Positions 57,219-64,000 of a stretch of DNA of 64,000 nt are shown one piece after another (within the stretch, counting starts at the first letter, position 1; the number at the start of each line of letters is the position of its first letter). The position numbers and the translations under genes were made by a program. The notes beneath the pieces are model-generated. The model did not search any database, was not told the origin of the DNA, and saw only the letters and a list, made by a program, of their open reading frames with translations. This DNA comes from an uncultured Paracoccaceae bacterium. Its GTDB lineage: Bacteria > Pseudomonadota > Alphaproteobacteria > Rhodobacterales > Rhodobacteraceae. Where the stretch lies: the NCBI GenBank assembly GCA_947500825.1, contig CANMTR010000001.1, forward strand, positions 62,001 through 126,000. Reading direction: 5' to 3'.

Positions 57219-60068
57219 ATGTCGCTCTTTCTCATCGTGCTTCTCCCGTTCCTGGGCGCGCTCGTTCCGGGCGTCCTCAACGGCGCGGGTCGCCGCGTCT
57301 GCGCCTTCGCGACGCTCGGGGTCACCGTCACCGCCTTCGTCGGCCTCCTGAGCAACCTGCCCGCGCTCATGGCGGGCGAGACGCCGGTGGCGCAGATGGC
57401 GTGGATGCCCGACCTGGGTCTGAACGCGACGCTGATGCTCGACGGGCTCGGCTTCTTCTTCGCGGCCCTGATCCTGGGGATCGGCGGCCTGATCATCGTC
57501 TATGCGCGCTACTATCTCAGCCGCGACGACGACATGGGCGAGTTCTTCACCTATCTGCTGCTGTTCCAGGGCGCGATGGTGGGCATCGTGCTGTCGGACA
57601 ACATCCTGTTCCTGCTGGTGTTCTGGGAGTTGACCTCGCTGTCGTCGTTCCTCCTCATCGGCTACTGGAAGCATCTGCCCGAGGGCCGGCAGGGCGCGCG
57701 CATGGCGCTCACGGTCACCGGCATGGGCGGGCTGGCGCTGATCGGGGGGATGCTGCTCCTGGGCCGCGCGGCGGGCAGCTACGAGCTGTCGGTGATCCTC
57801 GAGAGCCGCGAGGCGATCCAGGCCTCGCCGCTCTACCTGCCGGCGCTGATCCTGATCCTGGTGGGCTGCTTCACCAAGTCGGCCCAGTTCCCGTTCCACT
57901 TCTGGCTGCCCCACGCCATGGCCGCGCCCACGCCGGTCTCGGCCTACCTGCACTCGGCCACCATGGTGAAGGCGGGCATCTTCCTGATGGCGCGCCTCTG
58001 GCCGGTCCTGTCGGGCACGCCGGAATGGTTCTGGATCGTCACCACCGCCGGCCTCCTGACCATGGTCATCGGCGCGGCGATCGCGATCTTCAAGCACGAC
58101 CTCAAGGCGCTTCTGGCCTTCTCCACCGTTTCCCACCTGGGGCTGATCACGTTCCTTCTGGGCACGGGAAGCGCCTACGCGGCGGTGGCGGCGGTGTTCC
58201 ACATTCTCAACCACGCCACCTTCAAGGCGGCCTTGTTCATGACCGCGGGCATCGTCGACCACGAGGCCCATACCCGCGACATCCGCAAGCTCGGCGGCCT
58301 GCGCCGGCTGATGCCGGTGACCTTCGGGATCGCGCTGGTGGCGAGCCTGTCGATGGCGGGCATCCCGCTCTTCAACGGGTTCCTGTCGAAGGAGATGATG
58401 CTGGAGGAGGCGGCCCATACCACGCTCTTCGGCATCCCCCTCCTGGTCCCGGTCCTGGCGACGCTGGGCGCGCTCTTCTCCGCGGCCTACTCGTTCAGGT
58501 TCATCGTCCACACCTTCCTCGGGCCCGAGCGCGACGACTACCCGTCCCACCCCCACGATCCCGGTTTCGGCATGTGGCTGCCCCCCGCGCTGCTCTGCGG
58601 CCTGGTGATCGCCATCGGGCTGGTGCCGTTCCTGGCCGAGCCGGGCGTCTTCTTCGTGGCAAGGGCCGTCCTGGGCGAGACCGCGACCATCCCCGAGGGC
58701 CTGCACCTGAGCATCTGGCACGGCCTGACGCCGGCGCTCATGATGTCGGTGATCGCGGTCCTGGGCGGCGCGATCCTCCTGTGGCTGTTCCGCCCCGCGA
58801 GCGCGGCCTGGCGCGCGCTCCACGTCCCCGCGGCCAAGGGGATATTCGACGCGATCGTGGCCGCCGCCGTGGCCGGGGCGGGGGCGCTCGTCCACCGTCT
58901 CCACGACGGCTCCTTCAGCCGTTACGCCGGGATCTTCGCGCTGGCCGTCCTGGGCCTGGCGGGCCATGGCTGGCTCACCGGCGAGGTCGCAACGCCCACC
59001 CGCGCGGCCACGCCCATGAACGCGGTGGCCGCCGCCGGCTGGCTGATGCTTGCCGCGGCCACGGGGGCGATCGTGCTGCTGCACCGCAACAGGCTCTTCG
59101 CGCTGGTGCTGGTGGGCATCATCGGCACCATCGTGTCGCTCGGCTTCGCCGTCTTCTCCGCGCCCGACCTGGCGATGACGCAGATCTCGGTCGAGGTCGT
59201 CACCGTCATCCTGCTGCTGCTGGCGCTCAACTTCCTGCCCAACGAGACCCCGCGCGAAAGCTCCGGCTTCCGCCGGGCGCGCGACGCGGTCCTGGCGCTG
59301 GTGGCGGGGGGGCTGACCTTTGGCCTCAGCCACCACCTCCTGCGCACCGGCTTCTCCGAGCCCACGATCTCCGACTACTTCCTCGACAACAGCTACGCCG
59401 GCGGCGGCGGCACCAATGTCGTCAACGTGATCCTGGTGGATTTCCGCGGCTTCGACACGTTCGGCGAGATCACGGTGCTGGGCATCGCCGCGCTGGTGAT
59501 CTTCGCCCTGACCGAATCGCTGATCCGCGGCGCCGTGGGGGCCAAGCTGCGCGCCCGCCGCCCCGACAAGGACCTCGCGGGCGACATGCACCCGATGATG
59601 ATGGTGGTTCTCACCCGCGTCATCATGCCGGTGGTGCTGCTGGTGGGCGTCTACATCTTCCTGCGCGGGCACAACGAGCCCGGCGGCGGCTTCATCGCGG
59701 GGCTCATCGTCGCCGTGGCGGTGGTGATGCAGTACATGGCCTCGGGCTACTACTGGGCCGAGGCGCGCCAGCGCACGCCCTACCACGCCATCATCGGCGC
59801 GGGCGTGCTGATCGCGGCGGCCACGGGGATCGGGGCGTGGTTCACCGGCCATCCGTTCCTGACCAGCTCCTTCACCTACCTCAAGATCCCGCCCCTGGAG
59901 GAGTTCGAGGTCGCCAGCGCGCTGGGCTTCGACCTCGGCGTGTTCCTGACGGTCGTGGGCTCGGTGCTCCTGTCGCTCGAGAGCTTCGCGCGCATGGCCC
60001 GGCGGGCCGACAAGAAGGACAGCGACCACGCCATGGACATCGATCCCTCGCGCGGGGAGAAGGGCTAG
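57219..60068 (+). CDS. mrpA: Mrp Na+/H+ antiporter subunit A/B fusion
   Basis: The 949-residue protein combines MrpA (about 1-770) and MrpB (about 785-935), as in the PhaAB type of group 2 Mrp operons. It has some twenty membrane helices. Key features are the NuoL-like ELTSLSSFLLIGYW and HSATMVKAGIFLMARLWPV segments, KHDLKALLAFSTVSHLG with the conserved Lys and His, and, in the MrpB part, FLRGHNEPGGGFIAGLIVA. Mrp complexes exchange cytoplasmic Na+ for protons and need all subunits. The ATG at 57219 has AGGAG upstream. Confidence 0.95.
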   Translation: MSLFLIVLLPFLGALVPGVLNGAGRRVCAFATLGVTVTAFVGLLSNLPALMAGETPVAQMAWMPDLGLNATLMLDGLGFFFAALILGIGGLIIVYARYYLSRDDDMGEFFTYLLLFQGAMVGIVLSDNILFLLVFWELTSLSSFLLIGYWKHLPEGRQGARMALTVTGMGGLALIGGMLLLGRAAGSYELSVILESREAIQASPLYLPALILILVGCFTKSAQFPFHFWLPHAMAAPTPVSAYLHSATMVKAGIFLMARLWPVLSGTPEWFWIVTTAGLLTMVIGAAIAIFKHDLKALLAFSTVSHLGLITFLLGTGSAYAAVAAVFHILNHATFKAALFMTAGIVDHEAHTRDIRKLGGLRRLMPVTFGIALVASLSMAGIPLFNGFLSKEMMLEEAAHTTLFGIPLLVPVLATLGALFSAAYSFRFIVHTFLGPERDDYPSHPHDPGFGMWLPPALLCGLVIAIGLVPFLAEPGVFFVARAVLGETATIPEGLHLSIWHGLTPALMMSVIAVLGGAILLWLFRPASAAWRALHVPAAKGIFDAIVAAAVAGAGALVHRLHDGSFSRYAGIFALAVLGLAGHGWLTGEVATPTRAATPMNAVAAAGWLMLAAATGAIVLLHRNRLFALVLVGIIGTIVSLGFAVFSAPDLAMTQISVEVVTVILLLLALNFLPNETPRESSGFRRARDAVLALVAGGLTFGLSHHLLRTGFSEPTISDYFLDNSYAGGGGTNVVNVILVDFRGFDTFGEITVLGIAALVIFALTESLIRGAVGAKLRARRPDKDLAGDMHPMMMVVLTRVIMPVVLLVGVYIFLRGHNEPGGGFIAGLIVAVAVVMQYMASGYYWAEARQRTPYHAIIGAGVLIAAATGIGAWFTGHPFLTSSFTYLKIPPLEEFEVASALGFDLGVFLTVVGSVLLSLESFARMARRADKKDSDHAMDIDPSRGEKG

Positions 60069-60069
60069 G

Positions 60070-60429
60070 ATGGAACTGCTCGTCTCTTCCGCCATCGGCA
60101 TCCTGACCGCGGCCGGGCTCTACCTCGTGCTGCGCCTGCGGACCTTCCCGGTGATCGTGGGCACCGCGCTGCTGACCTACGCGGTCAACGTGTTCCTCTT
60201 CGCCTCGGGGGGGCTGACCACCGGCGCGCCGCCGATCCTGCGCGACGGGGTCGAGACCTACGCCGATCCGCTGCCCCAGGCGCTCGTGCTCACGGCCATC
60301 GTCATCTCCTTCGGGATGACGGCCGTGGTCGTGGTGATCGCGCTCGGCGCCTATCTCGGCGCGGGCGAGGACCGGATGAACGACACCCGTCCGCGCGTCG
60401 ACCCCGCCCGCGGGGAGCCCGGCGAATGA
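60070..60429 (+). CDS. mrpC: Mrp antiporter subunit C
   Basis: The 119-residue membrane protein is the NuoK-like subunit, with three helices and the pattern LYLVLRLRTFPVIVGTALLTYAVNVFLF and DPLPQALVLTAIVISFGMTAVVVV. The last segment carries the conserved features of the subunit. It begins one base after the mrpA stop and overlaps mrpD by four bases. Confidence 0.93.
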   Translation: MELLVSSAIGILTAAGLYLVLRLRTFPVIVGTALLTYAVNVFLFASGGLTTGAPPILRDGVETYADPLPQALVLTAIVISFGMTAVVVVIALGAYLGAGEDRMNDTRPRVDPARGEPGE

Positions 60430-62081
60430 CCCACTGGATCGTCGCGCCCGTCATCCTTCCCGCGCTTCTGGCCGCCTTCATGGTCCTGGCCACCCGTGGC
60501 AACCCGACCGTCCAGCGCACCCTGTCGGTGGCCGGCGCCGTGGCGCTCGTCGCCATCGCGGCAGGCCTCGCCTGGCAGGCCGGCGGCGGCACCGTCACCG
60601 TCTATCTGCTGGGCGACTGGGCCGCGCCCTTCGGCATCGTGCTGGTGGCCGACCGGCTCTCCACCTTCATGGTGCTGCTGGCCTCGGTCCTGGCCCTGCC
60701 GGTCCTCCTCTACGCCATCGGCTCGGGATGGGACCTCAAGGGGCGGCACTTCCACGCCCTGTTCCACTTCCAGCTCATGGGGATCACCGGCGCCTTCCTC
60801 ACCGGCGACCTGTTCAACCTCTTCGTCTTCTTCGAGGTGCTGCTCATCGCCTCCTACGGGCTGGTGGTCCATTCGGGCGGCGCGATCCGGCTCAAGGCGG
60901 GGGTGCAGTACGTCGTCTTCAACCTCCTGGGCTCGACGCTCTTCCTGTTCGCGCTGGGCACGATCTACGCCGAGGCGGGCTCGCTCAACATGGCCGACCT
61001 CGCCGGCCGCGTGGCGGGGATCGAGGGCGACGGCACCGCGGCGATCCGCGTCGCCGCCGTCCTTCTGCTCCTGGTCTTCGCCGTGAAGGCGGCGCTGGTG
61101 CCGGTGCATTTCTGGCTGCCGGCCGCCTACGCCGAAGCGCCGGGCCCGGTGGCCGCGCTCTTCGCGATCATGACCAAGGTGGGCGCCTACGCGATCATCC
61201 GCGTCTATACCCTGGTCTTCCCGCCCGAGCTGGAGGCGACGGCGGGCCTGCACGGCACCTGGCTTTTGCCCCTGGCGCTCGTCTCCACCGCCCTGGGGAT
61301 GCTGGGCGTCCTGGCCGCGCGGCGCCTCGACAGGCTGGTGGCCTTCGCCGTGATCGGCTCCATGGGCATGGTGCTCACCTCCGTGGCGCTCCTGACCCAA
61401 GAGGGGGTCGCCGCCGCGCTCTACTACATCGCCCATTCCACCCTGGCGACAGCGGCCCTGTTCCTGCTGGTGGACGTGGTCGAGGAGCGCCGCGGCGGCC
61501 ACGGCGTGCGGATCGAGGGCGCGCCCTCCTTCGCGGGCGGCCCGCTGGTGGCGGGGATGTTCTTCGCCGGCGCCATCGCCATGACCGGCCTGCCGCCGCT
61601 CTCGGGGTTCCTGGGCAAGCTGCTGATCCTCGACGCGGCCGTGGCCTCGCCGCTCGCGCCCTGGATCTGGGCGGTGATCCTGGGCTCGTCGCTGGTCGCG
61701 GTGCTGGGCTTCGCCCGCGCCGGCTCCACCGTCTTCTGGAAAAGCCGGGAGGTCGACATGCCCGACACCCCCGACACCGAGCAGGACGACGCCGTGCCCG
61801 CCCACCTGCAGCGTGCCGGGCCCGCCCCGCGGGCACTGCCCATGGTGGCCGTGGGCACGCTCCTCGCGCTGCTCGTCGCCCTGACGGTCTTCGCCGGCCC
61901 GGTCACGGCCCACATGCGCGCCACCGCCGCCCAGCTCTTCGCGCCCGAGCCCTACATCTCCGCCGTCATGTCCGCCCAGGGCAAGGAGCTGGACTCCCAC
62001 GGCGACGAGTACGAGGGCGACGTGGCCGCCACCGAGGGCGGCTCCGCGGAATCGTCCGGCGGGTCCGGGGAGGGGTACTGA
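60426..62081 (+). CDS. mrpD: Mrp antiporter subunit D
   Basis: The 551-residue, roughly 14-helix protein is the second NuoL/M/N-like subunit. Signs are LFNLFVFFEVLLIASYGL, VKAALVPVHFWLPAAYAEAPGPVAALFA with the conserved Lys and His, and SFAGGPLVAGMFFAGAIAMTGLPPLSGFLGK. It has a charged cytoplasmic tail of about 60 residues at the end. The 3-bp gap to mrpE keeps the genes coupled. Confidence 0.95.
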   Translation: MTHWIVAPVILPALLAAFMVLATRGNPTVQRTLSVAGAVALVAIAAGLAWQAGGGTVTVYLLGDWAAPFGIVLVADRLSTFMVLLASVLALPVLLYAIGSGWDLKGRHFHALFHFQLMGITGAFLTGDLFNLFVFFEVLLIASYGLVVHSGGAIRLKAGVQYVVFNLLGSTLFLFALGTIYAEAGSLNMADLAGRVAGIEGDGTAAIRVAAVLLLLVFAVKAALVPVHFWLPAAYAEAPGPVAALFAIMTKVGAYAIIRVYTLVFPPELEATAGLHGTWLLPLALVSTALGMLGVLAARRLDRLVAFAVIGSMGMVLTSVALLTQEGVAAALYYIAHSTLATAALFLLVDVVEERRGGHGVRIEGAPSFAGGPLVAGMFFAGAIAMTGLPPLSGFLGKLLILDAAVASPLAPWIWAVILGSSLVAVLGFARAGSTVFWKSREVDMPDTPDTEQDDAVPAHLQRAGPAPRALPMVAVGTLLALLVALTVFAGPVTAHMRATAAQLFAPEPYISAVMSAQGKELDSHGDEYEGDVAATEGGSAESSGGSGEGY

Positions 62082-62084
62082 TCC

Positions 62085-62582
62085 ATGCGCGTCCTGTCCC
62101 GCATCCTGCCGCATCCGCTCCTGTCGCTGATCCTCGCCGTGGTCTGGTGCCTGCTGGTCAACTCCCTCAGCCTCGGCACGGTGGTGCTGTCGCTGATCCT
62201 CGCGGTCCTCATCCCGCTCCTGACGGAGGCCTACTGGCCCGACCGGCCCGACCCGCCGCGCCTGGGCCGGCTCACGCTCTACGTCCTCCTGGTGATCTGG
62301 GACATCGCTCTGGCCAACATCGCGGTGGCCTGGATCGTGCTCACCCGCCCCAACGCCAAGATGCGCTCGCGCTGGGTGGTGATCCCGCTCGACCTCAAGA
62401 CGCCCGAGGCCATCGCGATCCTGGCGGGGACGATCACGCTCACCCCCGGCACCGTCTCGGCCGACCTCTCCAACGGGGGAAGCTGCCTGCTGGTCCATGC
62501 CCTCGACACCGGCGACGCCGAGGACGAGGCCAAGGGGATCAAGCAGCGCTACGAACGCCGGCTGAAGGAGATCTTCGAATGA
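62085..62582 (+). CDS. mrpE: Mrp antiporter subunit E
   Basis: MrpE of 165 residues has two to three N-terminal helices (LSLILAVVWCLLVNSLSLGTVVLSLILAVLIPLL) followed by the soluble part with KTPEAIAILAGTITLTPGTVSADLS and the C-terminal CLLVHALD. These are the recognised MrpE motifs. The stop overlaps mrpF by four bases. Confidence 0.94.
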   Translation: MRVLSRILPHPLLSLILAVVWCLLVNSLSLGTVVLSLILAVLIPLLTEAYWPDRPDPPRLGRLTLYVLLVIWDIALANIAVAWIVLTRPNAKMRSRWVVIPLDLKTPEAIAILAGTITLTPGTVSADLSNGGSCLLVHALDTGDAEDEAKGIKQRYERRLKEIFE

Positions 62583-62848
62583 TCGACATCGCCATCAAGG
62601 TCGCCTTCGTGGCGGTCAGCCTCGCCCAGGTCCTGGCCATGATCCGGCTGGTCAAGGGGCCCTCCATCGGCGACCGGATCCTGGCGCTCGACACGATGGT
62701 GGTGAACGCCATCGCCCTGATCGTGCTCCTCGGGCTCTGGGGCGGCACGCAGCTCTACTTCGAGGCGGCGCTGATCTTCGCGATGCTGGGCTTCGTCTCC
62801 ACCGTCGCCTATTGCCGCTTCGTGCTCAGGGGGGACATCATCGAATGA
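62579..62848 (+). CDS. mrpF: Mrp antiporter subunit F
   Basis: The 89-residue protein has three helices and the motif RLVKGPSIGDRILALDTMVVNAIALIV that identifies MrpF. It was missed as a separate start by the ORF track, which carries it in a long mrpD-antiphase frame; the ATG at 62579 lies in an ATGA overlap with mrpE and its end overlaps mrpG the same way. Confidence 0.94.
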   Translation: MIDIAIKVAFVAVSLAQVLAMIRLVKGPSIGDRILALDTMVVNAIALIVLLGLWGGTQLYFEAALIFAMLGFVSTVAYCRFVLRGDIIE

Positions 62849-63282
62849 TCGAGGACCTGATCGCGATGGAGGACGCCTTCATCGGCTGGCTCACCGCCCT
62901 CGAGCCGGTGAAGATCGCCGACATCGCCACCGTCGTCGCGCTCTACGCGGGCGCCTTCTTCGCCTTCGTGGGCTCGGTGGGCCTCCTGAAGCTCGACACC
63001 CCGATGAAGCGCCTCCACGCCCCCACCAAGGCGTCGACCCTGGGCGTGGGCTCGCTGCTCCTGGCCTCCATGATCCAGGCCTTCGCCCATGGCAGCGGCT
63101 CGGTCCACGAGGTGCTGATCATGGCGTTCCTGTTCGTCACCGCCCCGATCTCGGCCAACTTCATCTCCAAGGTGAACCTCCACCGCGAGGACGCGGACCC
63201 GACGCCGCCGCCCCCGGGCGACTCCGCCTGGGCCACCTTCGACACCCACCCCGCCGACGACCGCACCCCCAAGGAGGTCTAG
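62845..63282 (+). CDS. mrpG: Mrp antiporter subunit G
   Basis: The 145-residue protein has three membrane helices with GAFFAFVGSVGLLKLDTPMKRLHAPTKASTLGVG and a C-terminal charged tail, the MrpG pattern. The ATG at 62845 is in an ATGA overlap with mrpF. It ends the operon; the convergent ribokinase-type gene stops 3 bp beyond. Confidence 0.94.
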   Translation: MIEDLIAMEDAFIGWLTALEPVKIADIATVVALYAGAFFAFVGSVGLLKLDTPMKRLHAPTKASTLGVGSLLLASMIQAFAHGSGSVHEVLIMAFLFVTAPISANFISKVNLHREDADPTPPPPGDSAWATFDTHPADDRTPKEV

Positions 63283-63285
63283 CGG

Positions 63286-64000
63286 TCAGCCGAGCAGCGC
63301 CGTGATCTCGGCGCGGTGCGGCATCGACGGCGCAGCACCCGGCCGCGTCACCGACAGCGCCCCGGCCGCGTTGGCGAAGTCGAGCGCGCGGGACAGGTCC
63401 CACCCCTCCGACAGGGCCAGGGCCAGTGTCCCGTTGAAGGCGTCTCCCGCCCCCGTGGTGTCCACCACCTCGCCGGCGATGCGGCCCGCAACGTGGCGCG
63501 TCTCCGTTCCGTCGTGAAGCACCGCGCCCTCGGCCCCCAGGGTCACCACCGCCGCGCCGGCGCCGCGGGCCACCAGCGCCCGGGCGGCCTCGCCCGCGCT
63601 CTCGGGGCCGTCCACGGCGATCCCGGTCAGTTGCGCGGCCTCGATCCCGTTGGGGGTGATCACGTCGCACAGGGCCAGCATCGCGTCGTCCAGCTCCGTC
63701 GCCGGGGCGGGGTTCAGGATCGTGCGCACGCCCGATTCCCGCGCCACCGCCAGCGCCCGGTGCGCCGCCGCCAGCGGCTGTTCGAGCTGCGTGACCAGGA
63801 CACGCGCGCCCCGGATCGTCTCGCCCCAGCCCTCGACGTCCGCGGGCGAGATCGTCCCCGCCGCGCCGGGCGTGACGATGATCGCGTTATCGCCCGTCGC
63901 GTCGTCCACGAAGATGAACGCGGCCCCCGTGGGCGCGTCCGCCACGCGCGTGCCGGCGAAGGTCACGCCCGCCTCGTCCCATGTCTCGTCGGCCAGCGCG
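63286..64000 (-). CDS. Ribokinase/PfkB family sugar kinase (5' end beyond window)
   Basis: The coding frame is open to the window edge; the N terminus is outside. The visible 238 codons include GAAFIFVDDATGDNAIIVTPGA, ILNPAPATELDD, TPNGIEAAQLTG and the PfkB signature VDTTGAGDAFNGTLALALS with the catalytic aspartate. This is the ribokinase type that phosphorylates ribose or a related pentose. No other pentose gene is visible, so the substrate is uncertain. The ORF track's ATG at 63966 is internal. Confidence 0.88.
   Translation of the reverse strand, partial: ALADETWDEAGVTFAGTRVADAPTGAAFIFVDDATGDNAIIVTPGAAGTISPADVEGWGETIRGARVLVTQLEQPLAAAHRALAVARESGVRTILNPAPATELDDAMLALCDVITPNGIEAAQLTGIAVDGPESAGEAARALVARGAGAAVVTLGAEGAVLHDGTETRHVAGRIAGEVVDTTGAGDAFNGTLALALSEGWDLSRALDFANAAGALSVTRPGAAPSMPHRAEITALLG

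Overview
The window is a gene-dense, very GC-rich (roughly 70% G+C by eye) stretch of chromosome from an alphaproteobacterium, most likely a member of the Rhodobacteraceae/Roseobacter group. That placement is inference. It rests on the gene set and order (rnd-lptC-lptA-lptB-hpf-ptsN, rimP-nusA-ylxR-infB, a fused MrpAB antiporter subunit, a PBP/OmpA fusion directly after secA) and on alphaproteobacterial-type heat-shock promoters. I see no rRNA or tRNA gene, insertion sequence, prophage, integrase or CRISPR array. Nearly everything looks like core chromosome. The many long antisense ORFs in the track are shadows of real genes.

Layout. 0-3.9 kb: end of an unidentified membrane protein, a TerC-family protein, a small unknown ORF, a sodium:solute symporter and a DUF599 membrane protein. 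3.9-7.9 kb: glcDEF glycolate oxidase operon. 8-9.4 kb: secreted trypsin-like protease and an Hsp20 chaperone behind a sigma-32-like promoter. 9.4-12.8 kb: argG, a membrane protein and ilvA. 12.8-14.9 kb: a small signalling locus (HPt protein, receiver-PP2C phosphatase) and a Nudix hydrolase. 15-22.7 kb: a tightly coupled run hslO, CoA-type Nudix, cca, two tandem ABC exporters and an RNA m5U methyltransferase. 22.8-25 kb: envelope genes (two L,D-transpeptidases, a CAP lipoprotein, a tiny secreted protein). 25-30.7 kb: hemH, a BioC-like methyltransferase, comF, grxC, a nitrilase-family amidase, ubiG and pip.

30.7-36.4 kb holds the rimP-nusA-ylxR-infB operon behind a leader with a strong intrinsic terminator, and its NusA carries an extra block in the N-terminal domain. 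36.4-41.8 kb: two envelope proteins of unknown role, an OmpA-type protein, then ppi-argJ-mutT. 41.9-47 kb: secA, the PBP/OmpA protein and radC with a repeat-built N terminus. 47.1-50.4 kb: dnaK-dnaJ under a near-consensus heat-shock promoter. 50.4-53 kb: alkB, cysQ and galU. 53.1-56.9 kb: the LPS-transport/hibernation/PTS cluster. 57.2-63.3 kb: a seven-function, six-gene Mrp-type Na+/H+ antiporter operon, preceded by a 34-bp tandem repeat. The window ends inside a ribokinase-type gene.

Functionally the window joins protein quality control (Hsp20, Hsp33, DnaKJ, SecA), translation and transcription core factors, envelope biogenesis (Lpt, L,D-transpeptidases, OmpA-like proteins), amino-acid synthesis (argG, argJ, ilvA) and ion homeostasis (Mrp, sodium symporter). 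I found no convincing entirely new multi-gene system. The points most worth following up are the NusA insertion, the attenuator-like rimP leader, the HPt/receiver-phosphatase pair, the repeat-expanded RadC N terminus, the 34-bp minisatellite and the TTG-started PBP/OmpA gene overlapping secA.
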